Source of the DNA: Euleptes europaea
Lineage: Eukaryota; Chordata; Lepidosauria; Squamata; Sphaerodactylidae
Direction of reading: 5' to 3'
NCBI RefSeq assembly: GCF_029931775.1
Contig: NC_079321.1
Coordinates: forward strand, 9,764,501-9,828,500
Length of the DNA stretch: 64,000 bases
In this document: positions 11,801 through 37,802 of the stretch, piece by piece
Position numbering within the stretch: the first letter of the stretch is position 1
Layout: each line of letters begins with the position of its first letter
The notes under the pieces: generated by a model
What the model was told of the DNA's origin: nothing
Seen by the model: the letters and a program-made list of their open reading frames with translations, nothing else
Database searches by the model: none
Program-made: the position numbers and the translations under genes

Positions 11801-13610
11801 TACAACACGATGGAAGGATCCCGCTCTTCCACTTTCTGATCAGATTTATCTCACAAGCGGTAAGCACTCAGATCCTTCCTTGCGGTTGACATTTAAAAAC
11901 CACACACCAAGGAGAGAAACCGTTATTCTTCCCCCCACCCCACCCATTTGATTGTAGAGGAAGTGAGGGTCAGGTTAAGAACATAAGAAAGGTCATGCTG
12001 GATCAGACCAAGGCCCATCAAGTCCAGCAGTCTGTTCGCACAATGGCCAACCAGGTGCTTCTAGGAAGCCCACAAACAAGACGGCTGCAGCAGCATTGTC
12101 CTGCCTGTGTTCCACAGCACCTAATAGAATAGGCGCGCTCCTCTGATCCTAGAGAGAATAGGTATGCATCATGAATTGTATCCATTTTGTCCAGTAGCCA
12201 AGGATAGCCCCATCCTCCATGAATATGTCCACTCCCCTCTTAAAAGCCTTCCAAATTGGCAGCCATCACCACATCCTGGGGCAGGGAGTTCCACAATTTA
12301 ACTAGTCTTCCATCCTTTTATCTATGTATTCTTTATTTACACGGAGCAGCACCACAGCATAGAATACACATTTAATGGATGTAGGAATAATCCTTGGTGC
12401 TTTTAAGCATGATACAAGGGACACCCCTCATTATGTAAAAAAATACAACTGTTTTGTACCTTCCGAAGACCGTGTTCTCCGCTTCTTCTTTACTGGTTGT
12501 ATACCTTGCTGTAAAGAAACAGGCATAAAACAAGGGTCATTTGAATTATTAGACGGCTGTTTGTTAAAAAAAACTTTACACAGCATATTCTCAATCCAAC
12601 TCACAACACGTTTCAGCATTTGGATATGAGGCAACTCTGAAGTCAGTAAACAAACATAAGAGAAGTCTTAGTTTTATAAGCCTCACTTTATGACCATTTT
12701 CTCATATGAAAAATTTAATGACATGGCTGTGCTCCTACGGTTACTACAACCTCTTGGAACATTCAGCAACACATGACTTCCTTAATTATTACAGTGCACC
12801 ATTATTAATTTTCCATGTGGTGTATTGAACCAGTATGTTGCACAAATATACTGGTGGCACCATAGCTGATCCACAACTAAGCTTGGCCTTAAAATCAGGT
12901 ATCACAGACTACAGCCAATAAAGAACTATTACATCTCAGTGGCACAAACACAACATTTTCTTTGCAGCAGAACAAAAACAAAACTTCTATGACCACAAGA
13001 ACTCTAATACAAATTCTGCAAGCAGTGAGCTTCCATGGTGCCAGTCTCAAACTCTCAAGAGCTAGAATTGCCACATCATTTAACAGCAAGTCATCAGGAA
13101 GCATGAAGAATGCAAATTATTAGCTTTTTCCATAATCACTTCCTTGCGACAGATTGGACTGAGGCAAAGATGTGCACAGCTCCCAAGGAATGACAGGATA
13201 ACATATTTTACTCAAAGGATGGCATTTTATTTATTTATTTATATTTTTATCCCGCCCTTTTACACACATATTTTATACAAAGGAGCATTTTGTCATTTTC
13301 CCCACCTGAAGTCTGAAATGGCACATCTCACACATTCAGTTTGCGTGACCTAGACCTCAGACTACATTAATCAGTCAAGTGTGCTTACTTTAAAAAAAAG
13401 TAATTTCAGTTAACCCTCCCAATGCGTGTCAGTGAAGCTACTCCTCTTCTCGCAATGCTGTCCTGCTGTTCAGTTGAAAAGTAAATTGCTCACTTCTCTC
13501 TCCGCTTTCTTTTTTGTTCTTCTCCCATATGATCCTCTTCTTTCGCTGGAAGGTCCTGGTTGACCATGAGAGCTCTTGGCCTTCACAGCTTCTTTTCTTT
13601 TGGCACGCAT
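2580..13610 (-). CDS. CENPQ: Centromere protein Q (CENP-Q), nine or ten exons, minus strand
   Basis: CENP-Q is a coiled-coil subunit of the CENP-O/P/Q/R/U part of the constitutive centromere-associated network, in the nucleus at kinetochores. Coding exons on the minus strand: 13610-13494 (ATG at 13610, exon from 13629), 12508-12460, 11708-11594, 8268-8200, 5935-5806, 4806-4687, 4435-4358, 4129-4001 and probably 2639-2580 (TGA at 2582-2580). All junctions are AG/GT and the phases fit: 117+49+115+69+130+120+78+129 nt give 269 codons, and the last exon adds 19. Conserved pieces include KWQPLPESVRAHLESVM (exon 4), LLKHFVTLRVP (exon 6) and a charged coiled coil in exons 6-7; human CENP-Q is about 268 residues. 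The N-terminal exons are basic and poorly conserved, as in the family. The C-terminus is uncertain: reading through the donor at 4000 gives a stop at 3949-3947 instead. It shares a promoter with MMUT. Confidence 0.9.
2859..2934. repeat. GA-rich simple repeat
   Basis: Purine tract of GA and GGA units with runs of G, in the last CENPQ intron. The minus-strand reading frame across it (SLSPSLS-type) is low complexity, not a gene. Confidence 0.9.
3536..3832 (-). repeat. tRNA-derived SINE (GTGGTTAAGAG family)
   Basis: Reverse complement carries the A box in gtagtggttaagaac, the B box in gggtttgattccc, the ctgggtgaccttgggctag body block and a 3' end in aaccaactcttctt. Full-length, minus orientation. 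Confidence 0.85.
4080..4315. repeat. Local duplication unit B (partner of 2580-2806)
   Basis: Contains the 5' part of the CENPQ exon at 4129-4001 and intron up to about 4315. It is the less altered copy, because its encoded sequence aligns with other CENP-Q C-termini. Confidence 0.6.
5553..5765 (+). repeat. tRNA-Ala-derived SINE
   Basis: The head gtggctcagtggtagagc and B box agattcaatcccc resemble tRNA-Ala (anticodon region ttggcatgc). It is followed by the body ending in gtataaggcagcttcatgtg. Plus orientation in a CENPQ intron. Confidence 0.85.
5999..6108. repeat. Perfect 36-bp inverted repeat with 38-nt spacer
   Basis: Arms 5999-6034 and 6073-6108 are exact reverse complements (starting tggacctatccaatgg). 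Located in the CENPQ intron 63 bp from the exon at 5935-5806. Family not recognised. Confidence 0.9.
6170..6660 (-). mobile_element. L1-type LINE, ORF2 C-terminal end
   Basis: In minus orientation the conceptual product shows an L1 ORF2 C-terminal pattern: AARVISAAKWK, then SPTLEE, then FQKKWSAFYTYI. Stops interrupt it, for example directly after the LEE block. It is 5'-truncated and has an AT-rich end at about 6170. Confidence 0.6.
6690..6978 (+). repeat. tRNA-derived SINE (GTGGTTAAGAG family)
   Basis: Head ggtgtactagttaagagc, B box gggtttgattcccc, ending aaaaaccaactcttcttc. Plus orientation. Confidence 0.85.
7330..7575 (-). repeat. 5S-derived SINE fused to a tRNA-SINE fragment
   Basis: The left part is 5S-SINE body (ttttcaaggcaagaga) up to ctcccatccaaacac. 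After a short tg-rich stretch at about 7491-7513 it switches to tRNA-SINE sequence (tggcccaaggtcacccag, then ttaaccactacaccac). Both parts are in minus orientation. Confidence 0.7.
8435..9345 (-). mobile_element. CR1-clade LINE, reverse-transcriptase C-terminal end and 3' UTR
   Basis: Minus-strand frames 9338-9042 and 9037-8657 read as the CR1 ORF2 C-terminus ([16 protein letters not shown], then RRLRGDMIEVYKIMH, then LWNSLPQDVV). The two frames are separated by a frame change. The sequence ends near 8440 in the family-specific cctgctgggtcagaccaagg and ttaagaacataa-type 3' end. Confidence 0.85.
9755..9814. repeat. Tandem duplication of a 30-bp unit
   Basis: The unit tgctcagaggcagcctttac plus ten bases occurs twice, 30 bp apart (9755 and 9785), with two or three differences. 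Confidence 0.85.
9823..10062 (-). mobile_element. Short remnant of a DIRS-like (LAP2alpha-related) gag region
   Basis: The minus-strand frame contains CLLCLGEGHNVAACCQYQQF followed by TPKAC. This is the zinc-knuckle-like pattern seen in DIRS-type retrotransposon gag proteins and in the LAP2alpha-specific region derived from such elements. Treated as a fossil: only this short part is recognisable, with no RT or recombinase around it. Confidence 0.4.
10081..11590. other. CENPQ intron, no recognised feature
   Basis: AT-rich, mostly unique intronic DNA between CENPQ exons 4 and 5. I see no SINE or LINE signature and no coding pattern here. Confidence 0.5.
11972..12305 (-). mobile_element. CR1-clade LINE 3' fragment (same family as 8435-9345)
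   Basis: Shares cagaccaaggcccatcaag, ccagcagtctgttc and ggggcagggagttccacaat with the 8.4-kb copy. Only the 3' UTR and last ORF2 codons remain. Minus orientation. Confidence 0.85.
12509..13493. other. CENPQ intron with little recognisable content
   Basis: Between CENPQ exons 2 and 3. Contains tttatttatttatatttttatcccgccc (about 13220-13258), a common reptile repeat end. No further feature is supported. Confidence 0.4.
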
Positions 13611-13929
13611 CAGAGGCACTTAGCGAATTCTGAAGAACCAAAATGCACACACACAAATAATGTGACTGAACTGGAAGAAACCCCTATACTTTTAACAGAT
13701 TTTGACATCCAAATGCTGTGGGTCCCTTCACAGTTGTTTTCAAAAGAGTCAAAAGGTGGGTTCAAATCCTCGATGAAACCATCAGTCTCAATTGATAGCC
13801 TTCACCCAATTTACACTCTCTGTCTAACCTTCTTCAGAGAGCAGGTGTGAGGAAAAGAGGAGCAGGAGAGGCACGAACCTCCCTCCCAGTACCAGAAAGG
13901 ACCAAATAAAAATGGAACATGGTGGTAGA

Positions 13930-14128
13930 AAATGCTATCAAGTCAAAGCCAACTTATGGCGACCCCGTGGGGTTTTCAAGGCAAGAGACGAACAGGTGAT
14001 TTGCCATTGCCTGCCTCTGCGTAGTGAGCCTGGACTTCCTGGGTGGTCTTTCAAGCACTAACAGGGCTAACCCTACTTAACGTTTGAGATCTGACGAGAC
14101 TGGGTTAGGATGGAATGTCCAGATCAGG
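13930..14128 (-). repeat. 5S rRNA-derived SINE
   Basis: Body ttttcaaggcaagagac, then gagatctgacgagactgggt at the 5S-like head on the right. The central 5S part is diverged. Confidence 0.8.
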
Positions 14129-14147
14129 AAAACTGGAACATACAACT

Positions 14148-14397
14148 TAAGAGCCAGCATGGTGTAGTGGTTAAGAGCAGTGGTTTGGAGCAGTGGGCTC
14201 TAATCTGGAGAACCGGGTTTGATTCCCCACTCCTACACATGAAGCCTGCTGGGTGACCTTGGGCTAGTCACAGCTCTCTTAGACCCACCTACCTCACAGG
14301 GTGTCTGTTGTGGGGAGGGGAAGGTGATTGCAAGCTGGTTTGATTCTTCCTTAAGTGGTAGAGAAGTTGGCATATAAAAACCAACTCTTCTTCTTCT
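14148..14397 (+). repeat. tRNA-derived SINE (GTGGTTAAGAG family)
   Basis: Head ggtgtagtggttaagagc, gggtttgattccccactc, end accaactcttcttctt. An internal deletion removes about 50 bp after the B box. Confidence 0.85.
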
Positions 14398-14402
14398 AAG
14401 TA

Positions 14403-14585
14403 TTAGCCTTTTTTTGCCATCAAGCACAGCTGATTTATGGTGCCCCTAAGGTTTTCAAGGCAAGAGGCATTCAGTGGTGGTTTGCCATTGTCTGCCTCCA
14501 CGTTTGACCTTGGTGCTCCTAGGAGGTCTCCCATCCAAATACTGACCAGGGCCAATACTGCTTGGCTTCCGAGATCTGGCTAGCC
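14403..14585 (-). repeat. 5S rRNA-derived SINE, truncated at the head
   Basis: ttttcaaggcaagaggcatt, gtggtttgccattg, then ctcccatccaaatactgacc and ttccgagatctggctagcc. The head lacks part of the 5S region. Confidence 0.8.
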
Positions 14586-14951
14586 AATAGGGAACTTTAA
14601 ATAAAAAAATTGCTCCTTGTGAAGGACAGGGCTAAGCCCACCCCTTCTCTTATGAATCTGCCAGTCCCCCTTTACCCCGGTTTGTGAATCCGAGGAGCCA
14701 GAAGAAGCCAACTGGGGCCCTCGGAGGGGGAGCTGAAAGATTGAAAAGAAGCAGTTTTACCTGCTGCCTCTGCAGGTAGGGCTTAGAAGCCTAGCAGGGA
14801 AATCGGGGAAAGCTCTCTCCCTCTCTGCGACCCTTCGGCAGCTGAAATTCTGAGGTGCTGACTAATGTCAGTTGGATGTAGACCAAGATCAGGGAGACCT
14901 GGGTTCCAAAGAATTTGGGATGCTGCCCTGAGCTCCTTGGAGAAACTGATC

Positions 14952-15085
14952 TCCAGGCGACAGAGATCAGTTCCCCTGGAGAAAATGGCCGCTTTTGGCA
15001 ATTGGATTCTGTGGCATTGAAGTCCCTCCATCACCACATACTGCGGCAGGGAGTTCCGCATTTTACCTACCCATTGGTGAAGAAC
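14952..15085. repeat. Fragments of a GGTTGCCA MITE and of CR1
   Basis: 14952-15030 matches the inner part of the MITE at 15087-15758 (gatcagttcccctggagaaa). 15030-15082 resembles the CR1 block ggcagggagttccacaattt. Confidence 0.55.
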
Positions 15086-15086
15086 T

Positions 15087-15758
15087 AGGGTTGCCAACTG
15101 CCAGGTAGTGAAAAACATTTACAAACAAGGTGCAATTTTTATATAAGCTACTGAGATTCCTATAAACATACAATGTACAAATACAAGTAACCACACTATA
15201 ACCAACACATAGTATGTACAAAATATACAATAAAGGAGCAAAAAAGCTTCCAATTCTACACTATTGTGAATTTGAAACGGCCGTATCCTATTGAAGATTG
15301 TGGCTTCTTATTCATCTGAAAATTGAACTTGAACTTATACATACTTGGTACTCTGCTGAGACCTTTGAAAGATTTTTTGCTCCTTTATTGCATATTTTGT
15401 ACATACTATGCGTTGGTTATAGTTTGGTTACTTGTATTTGTACATTGTGTTTATAGGAATCTCAGTAGCTTATATAAAAATTGCACCTTGTTTGTAAATG
15501 TTTTTAGCTCCTATACTGTTTTCCTAACCTTTGGTATTAGTATAGAGGTGCCTGTTTCTCCCCTGCCAGGTAGTAGCAGGAGATCTCCTGTTATTACAAC
15601 TGATCTCCAGGTGACAGAGATCAGTTCCCCTGGAGAAAATGGCCGCTTTGGCAATTGGACTCTATGGCATTGAAGTCCCTCCCCTCCCTAAACCCCACCC
15701 TCTTCAGGCTCCACCCCAAAAATCTCCTGCTGGTTGCCAAGAGGGACCTGGGAAACCT
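15087..15758. mobile_element. Nonautonomous hAT-like MITE (AGGGTTGCCA ends), interrupted
   Basis: Left end agggttgccaactgccagg; right end ggttgccaagagggacctgg. The inner part contains gatcagttcccctggagaaa, shared with copies near 14960, 42950 and 53600. A 453-bp foldback insertion splits it at 15110-15562. Confidence 0.6.
15110..15562. mobile_element. Foldback element with about 134-bp arms and 12-bp target duplication
   Basis: Arms 15111-15245 and 15373-15505 are reverse complements with a handful of mismatches and a 2-bp indel (aaaaacatttacaaacaagg against its complement). The loop is about 127 bp. The insert is flanked by exact 12-bp direct repeats ctgccaggtagt at 15098-15109 and 15563-15574. 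No coding capacity. The family is not one I can name. Confidence 0.85.
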
Positions 15759-16119
15759 ATGAAGAACACACCTCCCACCCCCGAGCCTTCTGCACATGCC
15801 CCAGATCCACTGGCGAAGACAAATTGGATCCAGCTGTATATATTTCCCAAGAAGTACTTTCTAAGAAATCACACCATCTTTAAGTAGAACAATATAAGGC
15901 ATTATATAAGATGTATGGTATGTCATCAGAATGATCAGTTAATAAAAACATTTACCACTAACCATCAGCTGGCAGCAATGAAGAATGGTAGAGAGGTTGA
16001 TCCATAAAACTGCTGCACGCCTGTCTTGCTATTGTGTGGAATGACCAGCATTTCCTTACGGAGACAATCAAATCTTTCTACTTCACAAGGCCTTGTACAT
16101 TATAAAATAGACACTTTAT

Positions 16120-16640
16120 ATAGGGGAGCAATGATCGCTTCATACCACTAGCAGCCAACGCGCCCCACGACTTGCCTTTTCGCCCCGTCGCCCGGTCTAA
16201 AGGACAACGACGACTCACCGTCCGCTCCCCCGAATACCGTTGCGACCGTTAACGGTCCCGCCGTTAGGACGCGCAGGCGCGGAAGGCGCGCGTTGAGTGC
16301 GCGTGCGCCTCTTCTCTAGACCCGACGCCCCCGCGCATGCGCCCAGCCTACGTCCGCCTCCCAGCGCAGGAAGAGGGGGAAAGGTACGGCGCCGGGTGGG
16401 CGTGAGGGGGGGTCGGCTGTGCCTTTCAGACGGCTCCTCGAGAGGTCTTCGGCCAGGGCTGCCTGCGCCTCTCGGCCCCTGTGCGCAACGAACTCCCGCC
16501 GAAGCGCGCGGCCTGGGGGCAGACCCCTTTCCTCGGCCTTGCCTACCTCGCGGGGCTGTTGTGAGGAGACCGCAGAGGGAAGAGGAAACCTTTGGAGGAA
16601 GGGGCGAGGCTAAGGTGTCCAGCGGGGCTCTGGAGGGACG
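16120..16640. promoter_or_regulatory. CpG-rich bidirectional promoter of CENPQ (minus) and MMUT (plus)
   Basis: GC- and CpG-rich stretch between the two head-to-head genes. It contains a palindromic NRF-1-type site gcgcatgcgc at 16333-16342 and a second one in gcgcgtgcgcc at about 16299-16309. Likely noncoding first exons end at donors on either side: CENPQ at 16219/16218 on the minus strand (ggacg|gtgagt) and MMUT at 16383/16384 on the plus strand (gaaag|gtacgg). There is no TATA box in the usual place. NRF-1 commonly drives nuclear genes for mitochondrial proteins, which fits MMUT. Transcription start sites are not visible from sequence. Confidence 0.7.
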
Positions 16641-16671
16641 GCGTATGGATTCTCTAAACAAATAAGCGCCG

Positions 16672-16925
16672 TGTGTAGAAAAGGGCCAGAGTCCAGTAGC
16701 ACCTGAAAGGCTAACAAAAATATTTTCTGGCAGGGTGTGAGCTTTCGGGAGCCACAGCTCCCTTCTTCACAGCTCACTTCTTCAGGTATCTGAAGAAGTG
16801 AGCTGTGGCTCCCGAAAGCTCATACGCCCTGCCAGAAAATATTTTTGTGAGTCTTTCAGGTGCTACTGGACTCTGGCCCTTTTCTACTACTGCAGACAGA
16901 CTAACACGGCTGCCCACTGCGAATT
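16672..16925. repeat. Foldback repeat (ctttcgggagccacagctc family)
   Basis: Left arm has gagctttcgggagccacagc; the inverted right arm has gtggctcccgaaagctcata. The two meet around the tcttcaggtatctgaagaag centre. The outer tail tactgcagacagactaacac is shared with 39081-39521 and several single-arm copies. Confidence 0.85.
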
Positions 16926-16929
16926 AAGC

Positions 16930-17138
16930 GCAATGTGTGTGTGTGTAAAGTGCCGTCAAGTCGCAGCCAACTTATGGTGACCCCTTTTGGGGATTTCATG
17001 GCAAGAGACTAACAGAGGTGGTTTGCCAGTGCCTTCCTCTGCACAGCAACCCTGGACTTCGTTGGTGGTCTCCCATCCAAATACTAACCAGGGCTGACCC
17101 TGCTTAGCTTCTGAGATCTGACGAGATCAGGCTAGCCT
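16930..17138 (-). repeat. 5S rRNA-derived SINE
   Basis: Full-length: tg-rich tail, cgtcaagtcgcagccaactt, and then the 5S-like head with ctcccatccaaatactaacc and gagatctgacgagatcaggc. One of the least diverged copies here. Confidence 0.9.
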
Positions 17139-17402
17139 GGCGTATGGATTCTCTAAACAAATAAGTTCAATAGGTAGATTAAAATAGCTGCCATATGGTA
17201 GGAACATACCATATTATCTCTTTTCTGCCAGAGTGGGAGTTAGGCTTTTTTTTTTTCTTCCTTCAGCACGTACATTTTGAGTAGTAGCAATAATAATTAG
17301 GAAGAGCTTTGGGCAGCTGTCCAGTGTTTTGCTACTGAGTTACCGCAGGCACCAACCCCAAGGAAGTGGGCTTCCTGGTCGGAGGTGTGAATTTCGAGGC
17401 AG

Positions 17403-17478
17403 TGGGAGGGGCTGTGGCTCAGTGGTAGAGCGTCTGCTTGGCATGCAGGAGGTCCCAGGTTCAGTCCCTGGCATCTTC
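17403..17478 (+). repeat. tRNA-Ala-derived SINE head only
   Basis: gctgtggctcagtggtagag, ttggcatgcaggaggtccca and ggttcagtccctgg give both Pol III boxes. The SINE body is missing. I rejected a real tRNA-Ala gene because the acceptor stem does not pair well. Confidence 0.75.
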
Positions 17479-17479
17479 A

Positions 17480-18255
17480 TGCATTCATGCCTCTTCTCTA
17501 GACCCTTCTTGTTTTCCAAAAGGGGGCATGGGGTATCTTTCTCCACTGCCCGGCCATGGGGATACAGTGCAGGGTTCAGATTTAAATGCAGAGGAGAGCC
17601 ACAGCAATTGCAAGTTTCTGTGAATTTTGCTAATGCTTGCATATATTTTGCATCCATGGGCACTGACAAAAACCACAATGTGGTAGTATTTTTTTAAAGA
17701 ACTTGTAAACTCCCAAGTTCCTAAGTGTCAAAAGATGGGACACAAACATTTTAAACAAATAAGCCAAGCTTTAGCTTACAGAGTTACTCCAGCTGTCTCC
17801 TCTCTCTTTCAGTAGTGTTGCAAATGCAGCAGCGATCTCTTTGGAGCAGGGCAATCTGGAATAAGGTCGGGCACTTCCCCCTACATAAGAAGCTTTTCTG
17901 ATTGGCTGAGGGCACAGTACCTTGCACTTACAAGTTAATACAGTTTCTCACCAGTAACAGAACAGCTTCTTTTCCTGAACCTTCTTTGTTGACAGCTTAG
18001 CTCCTGAGCAGTTAGAATATTCATGAACAGTCTCTTACATCACATCATCCAGCCAATGGCTGGAGGGGTGGGGGAAGTACTCATTTCAAAAAAATTAAAA
18101 TGCCCTCTGGAAGGGGTTGTCATTTTAGCAAAACAACCTTGTGATTGATGGTTACCAATGTATAAAAACTCAATCTGTATCTTTTCCTGAGATCACACAT
18201 TTGGATGGGTCTGGATAGTATTTGGATGAATGTCTCTTGCCTTGAAAACTCTATG
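17480..18255. other. MMUT intron 1, no recognised feature
   Basis: Unique DNA of average composition between the SINE head and a hAT-like MITE. No conserved element could be recognised. Confidence 0.4.
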
Positions 18256-18412
18256 GCAGGGGTTTCAAACATAAGGTCCATGGGCTGGATCCGGCCCCTT
18301 GAGAGCTCTTATCTGGCAAGCCAAGGCAGTCCCCCACCCCCAATCTGGGCTGGCAAGGCATGGCCTGGCCCAACCAAGTGGCATTTATGTCATATCCAGC
18401 CCTCGGTTGCCA
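18254..18412. repeat. hAT-like MITE (CAGGGGTGTCAAA family), right end degraded
   Basis: Left end caggggtttcaaacataagg, then ggatccggccccttgagagc. Same family as 27285-27480, 41301-41560 and 55480-55659. Confidence 0.75.
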
Positions 18413-18585
18413 TAAGTCAGCTGTGACTTGGCGACACAAAAGTATAATAATTTTTTTAATAGTAGCCTATTGAAAAGCAACCATCTTCCACACTGGGGGT
18501 CTGTTAAAAGGCCGATATTAAAACCTCATTGATAATTGTTGGAATATTCTGATTTTAATCCACAGACTGAATCTCACAGTGAAAA

Positions 18586-35961
<17,376 letters not shown>

Positions 35962-36161
35962 ACCTCTGACGTTCAGGGTCTCTCAATCACCTTATAACTT
36001 GTATTAATTCATTGTGATCAGCTGTTGGGAAGTAATCTGTATTAAATCAGTTACAGTGCCTGATGTTGCTTTGTGCTTTCTAAGAAAGTGTTTGTGGGGG
36101 GGGAGGGGGGAGGAATCGTCTGCAATAATGAGGAATATGTTATGATTGTGTATATAACATC

Positions 36162-36167
36162 AATAAA
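36162..36167 (+). terminator. MMUT: MMUT polyadenylation signal
   Basis: AATAAA 200 bp after the MMUT stop codon; the first such signal downstream on the plus strand. Confidence 0.75.
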
Positions 36168-36270
36168 CGGAGAAGGAAGGCTCAGTAAAATAAATGGGTA
36201 ATTTTTTTAATGTCTGCTTTGTGCAACAGACTTTGAAATGTACTTGGTATCTTTAAAATGGCCTTTGGAT

Positions 36271-36885
36271 TTAGAATCCTAAAGTTGGAAGGGACCACCA
36301 GGGTCATCTAGTCCAACCCCCTGCACAATGTAGGAAATTTACAACTATCTCCCCCACAGACACACCCCCAGTGACCCCTACTCCATGCCCAGAAGATGAC
36401 CAAGATGCCCTCCCTCTCATGATCTGCCTAAGGTCATAGAATCAGCATTGCTGACAGATGGCTATCTAGCTTGTGCTTAAAAACCTCCAGGGAAGGAGAG
36501 CTGACCACCTCCTGAGGAAGCCTGTTCCACTGAGGAACCGCTCTGTTAGAAAATTCTTCCTAAGTCTAGATGGAAACTCTTATTTTCAACCCGCTGGTTC
36601 TGGTCCGACCTTTTGGGGCAACAGAAAACAACTCGGCACCATCCTCTATATGACAGCCCTTCAAGTACTTGAAGATGATTATCATATCCCCTCTGTCTTC
36701 TCCTCTCCAGGCTAAACATACGCACCTCCTTCAACCTTTCCTCATAAGACTTGGTCTCCAGACCCCTCACCATCTTTGTTGCCCTCTGGACACATTCCAG
36801 CTTGTCTACATCCTTCTTAAATTGCAGTGCCCAAAACTGAACACAGTGCTCTAGGTGAGGTCTAACCAGAGCAGAGTAAATTTCC
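36271..36885 (-). mobile_element. CR1 LINE 3' end
   Basis: ttggaagggaccaccagggt and tccaaccccctgcacaatgt at left. The minus frame encodes [20 protein letters not shown] and [14 protein letters not shown]. Confidence 0.88.
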
Positions 36886-37026
36886 AGGTATTTAAGACTA
36901 GTAGGCCTGAGCAGATTGATGGCTAAGTCCAGTGTCACTTGAACGTTAATAAATAGGGGAGGAAAGCAAGAAATTATTTGGTTTAATTTTGTTTTTGTTA
37001 TAGGAGGAGATATTCTCTGACCTAAA

Positions 37027-37213
37027 TAGCCCATGCTAGCCTGATCTCTTCAGATCTCGGCAGCTAAGCACATTTGGCCCTGATTAGACTAAAGAAGCCC
37101 CAGGTTGCTATGCAGAGAGGCAGGCGATGGCAAATCACCTCTGTGCGTCTCTTGCTTTGAAAACCCTGTGGGGGTCGCCATGAATTGGCTGTAAATTGAC
37201 GGCACTTTCCAAC
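37027..37213 (+). repeat. 5S rRNA-derived SINE
   Basis: ctagcctgatctcttcagat, cagctaagcacatttggccc, ccctgtgggggtcgccatga and tgtaaattgacggcacttt. The middle of the 5S region is diverged. Confidence 0.8.
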
Positions 37214-37420
37214 ACCGCAGGAGGGAAGGGAGCAAGAAACTGGAGCCCACTATGCTTGCATAGAGCACTGCCCAGCACCCGTTAGAGCAAGGACTCTGAT
37301 AGTGGGGCCCCCACATGGGGCCGTCTCAAGAAACACAGGGCACCCTATCGAACCACTCCAGACATGTGTGTATGTCTATAGACTCCAACTCTATGATTCG
37401 GTGTCTCCCCAGGGCAAGCC

Positions 37421-37572
37421 TCATAGAATCATAGAGTTGGAAGGGACCACCAGGGCATGAAGTAGGGGTGACGGGTGTGTGAGGGGGAGGTAGTTGTGAA
37501 TTTCCTGCATTGTTCAGGGGGTTGGACTAGATGACCCTAGTGGTCCCTTCCAACTCTATGATGATTCTATGA
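37421..37572. mobile_element. Two CR1 3' ends joined in opposite orientation
   Basis: 37421-37456 is the minus-oriented terminus (tcatagaatcatagagttgg). From about 37457 the sequence continues as a plus-oriented terminus (gggggttggactagatgacc, to ccaactctatgatgattcta). Confidence 0.8.
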
Positions 37573-37604
37573 TCTCTAACCCCTTCTATTCCAGTCAGCT
37601 GGTG

Positions 37605-37802
37605 TCTGATGAAGGGAGTGCTGATTCTCGGAAGCTCATACCCCGAATATCTTGTTGGTCTCAAAACGCACGGGAGGTTTTGCCACTCGGATGGGGAAAA
37701 TGTGCATCCAGAGGGTGGCAAATCCGTCCCTGCAGAAATGGCCCTTACTAGACTCGACCCTGTTTTGCTGCAAAGCAACAGGGCTACCCTCCCAAAACTA
37801 TC
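37605..37802 (+). repeat. Foldback-family arm split by a palindromic-MITE fragment
   Basis: gaagctcataccccgaatat and then, after the interruption, actagactcgaccctgtttt and caacagggctaccctccc resemble the foldback arm. The interrupting 37669-37741 has acgcacgggaggttttgcca and gcagaaatggccc, as in the MITEs at 39.5-40.3 kb. Confidence 0.55.

Larger units (their letters stand above)
16667..17138. mobile_element. Composite insertion: foldback element plus 5S SINE, flanked by 27-bp direct repeats
   Basis: The 27-bp sequence ggcgtatggattctctaaac plus aaataag occurs at 16640-16666 and 17139-17165. Between them lie a foldback element (16672-16925: arms starting aaagggccagagtccagtag, and ending in gactaacacggctgcccac) and a 5S SINE in minus orientation (16930-17138). 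Confidence 0.8.

Noticed and set aside
16215-16665. 148- and 122-residue ORFs on both strands in the CpG island
   Set aside because: High GC removes stop codons. The region is the shared promoter and noncoding first exons of CENPQ and MMUT.
17403-17478. A functional tRNA-Ala gene
   Set aside because: A and B boxes are present, but the acceptor stem pairs poorly. The same head begins several SINE copies in the window.
36901-37026. Additional retroelement between a CR1 and a 5S SINE
   Set aside because: No terminal repeats or target duplication could be seen; too short to assign.
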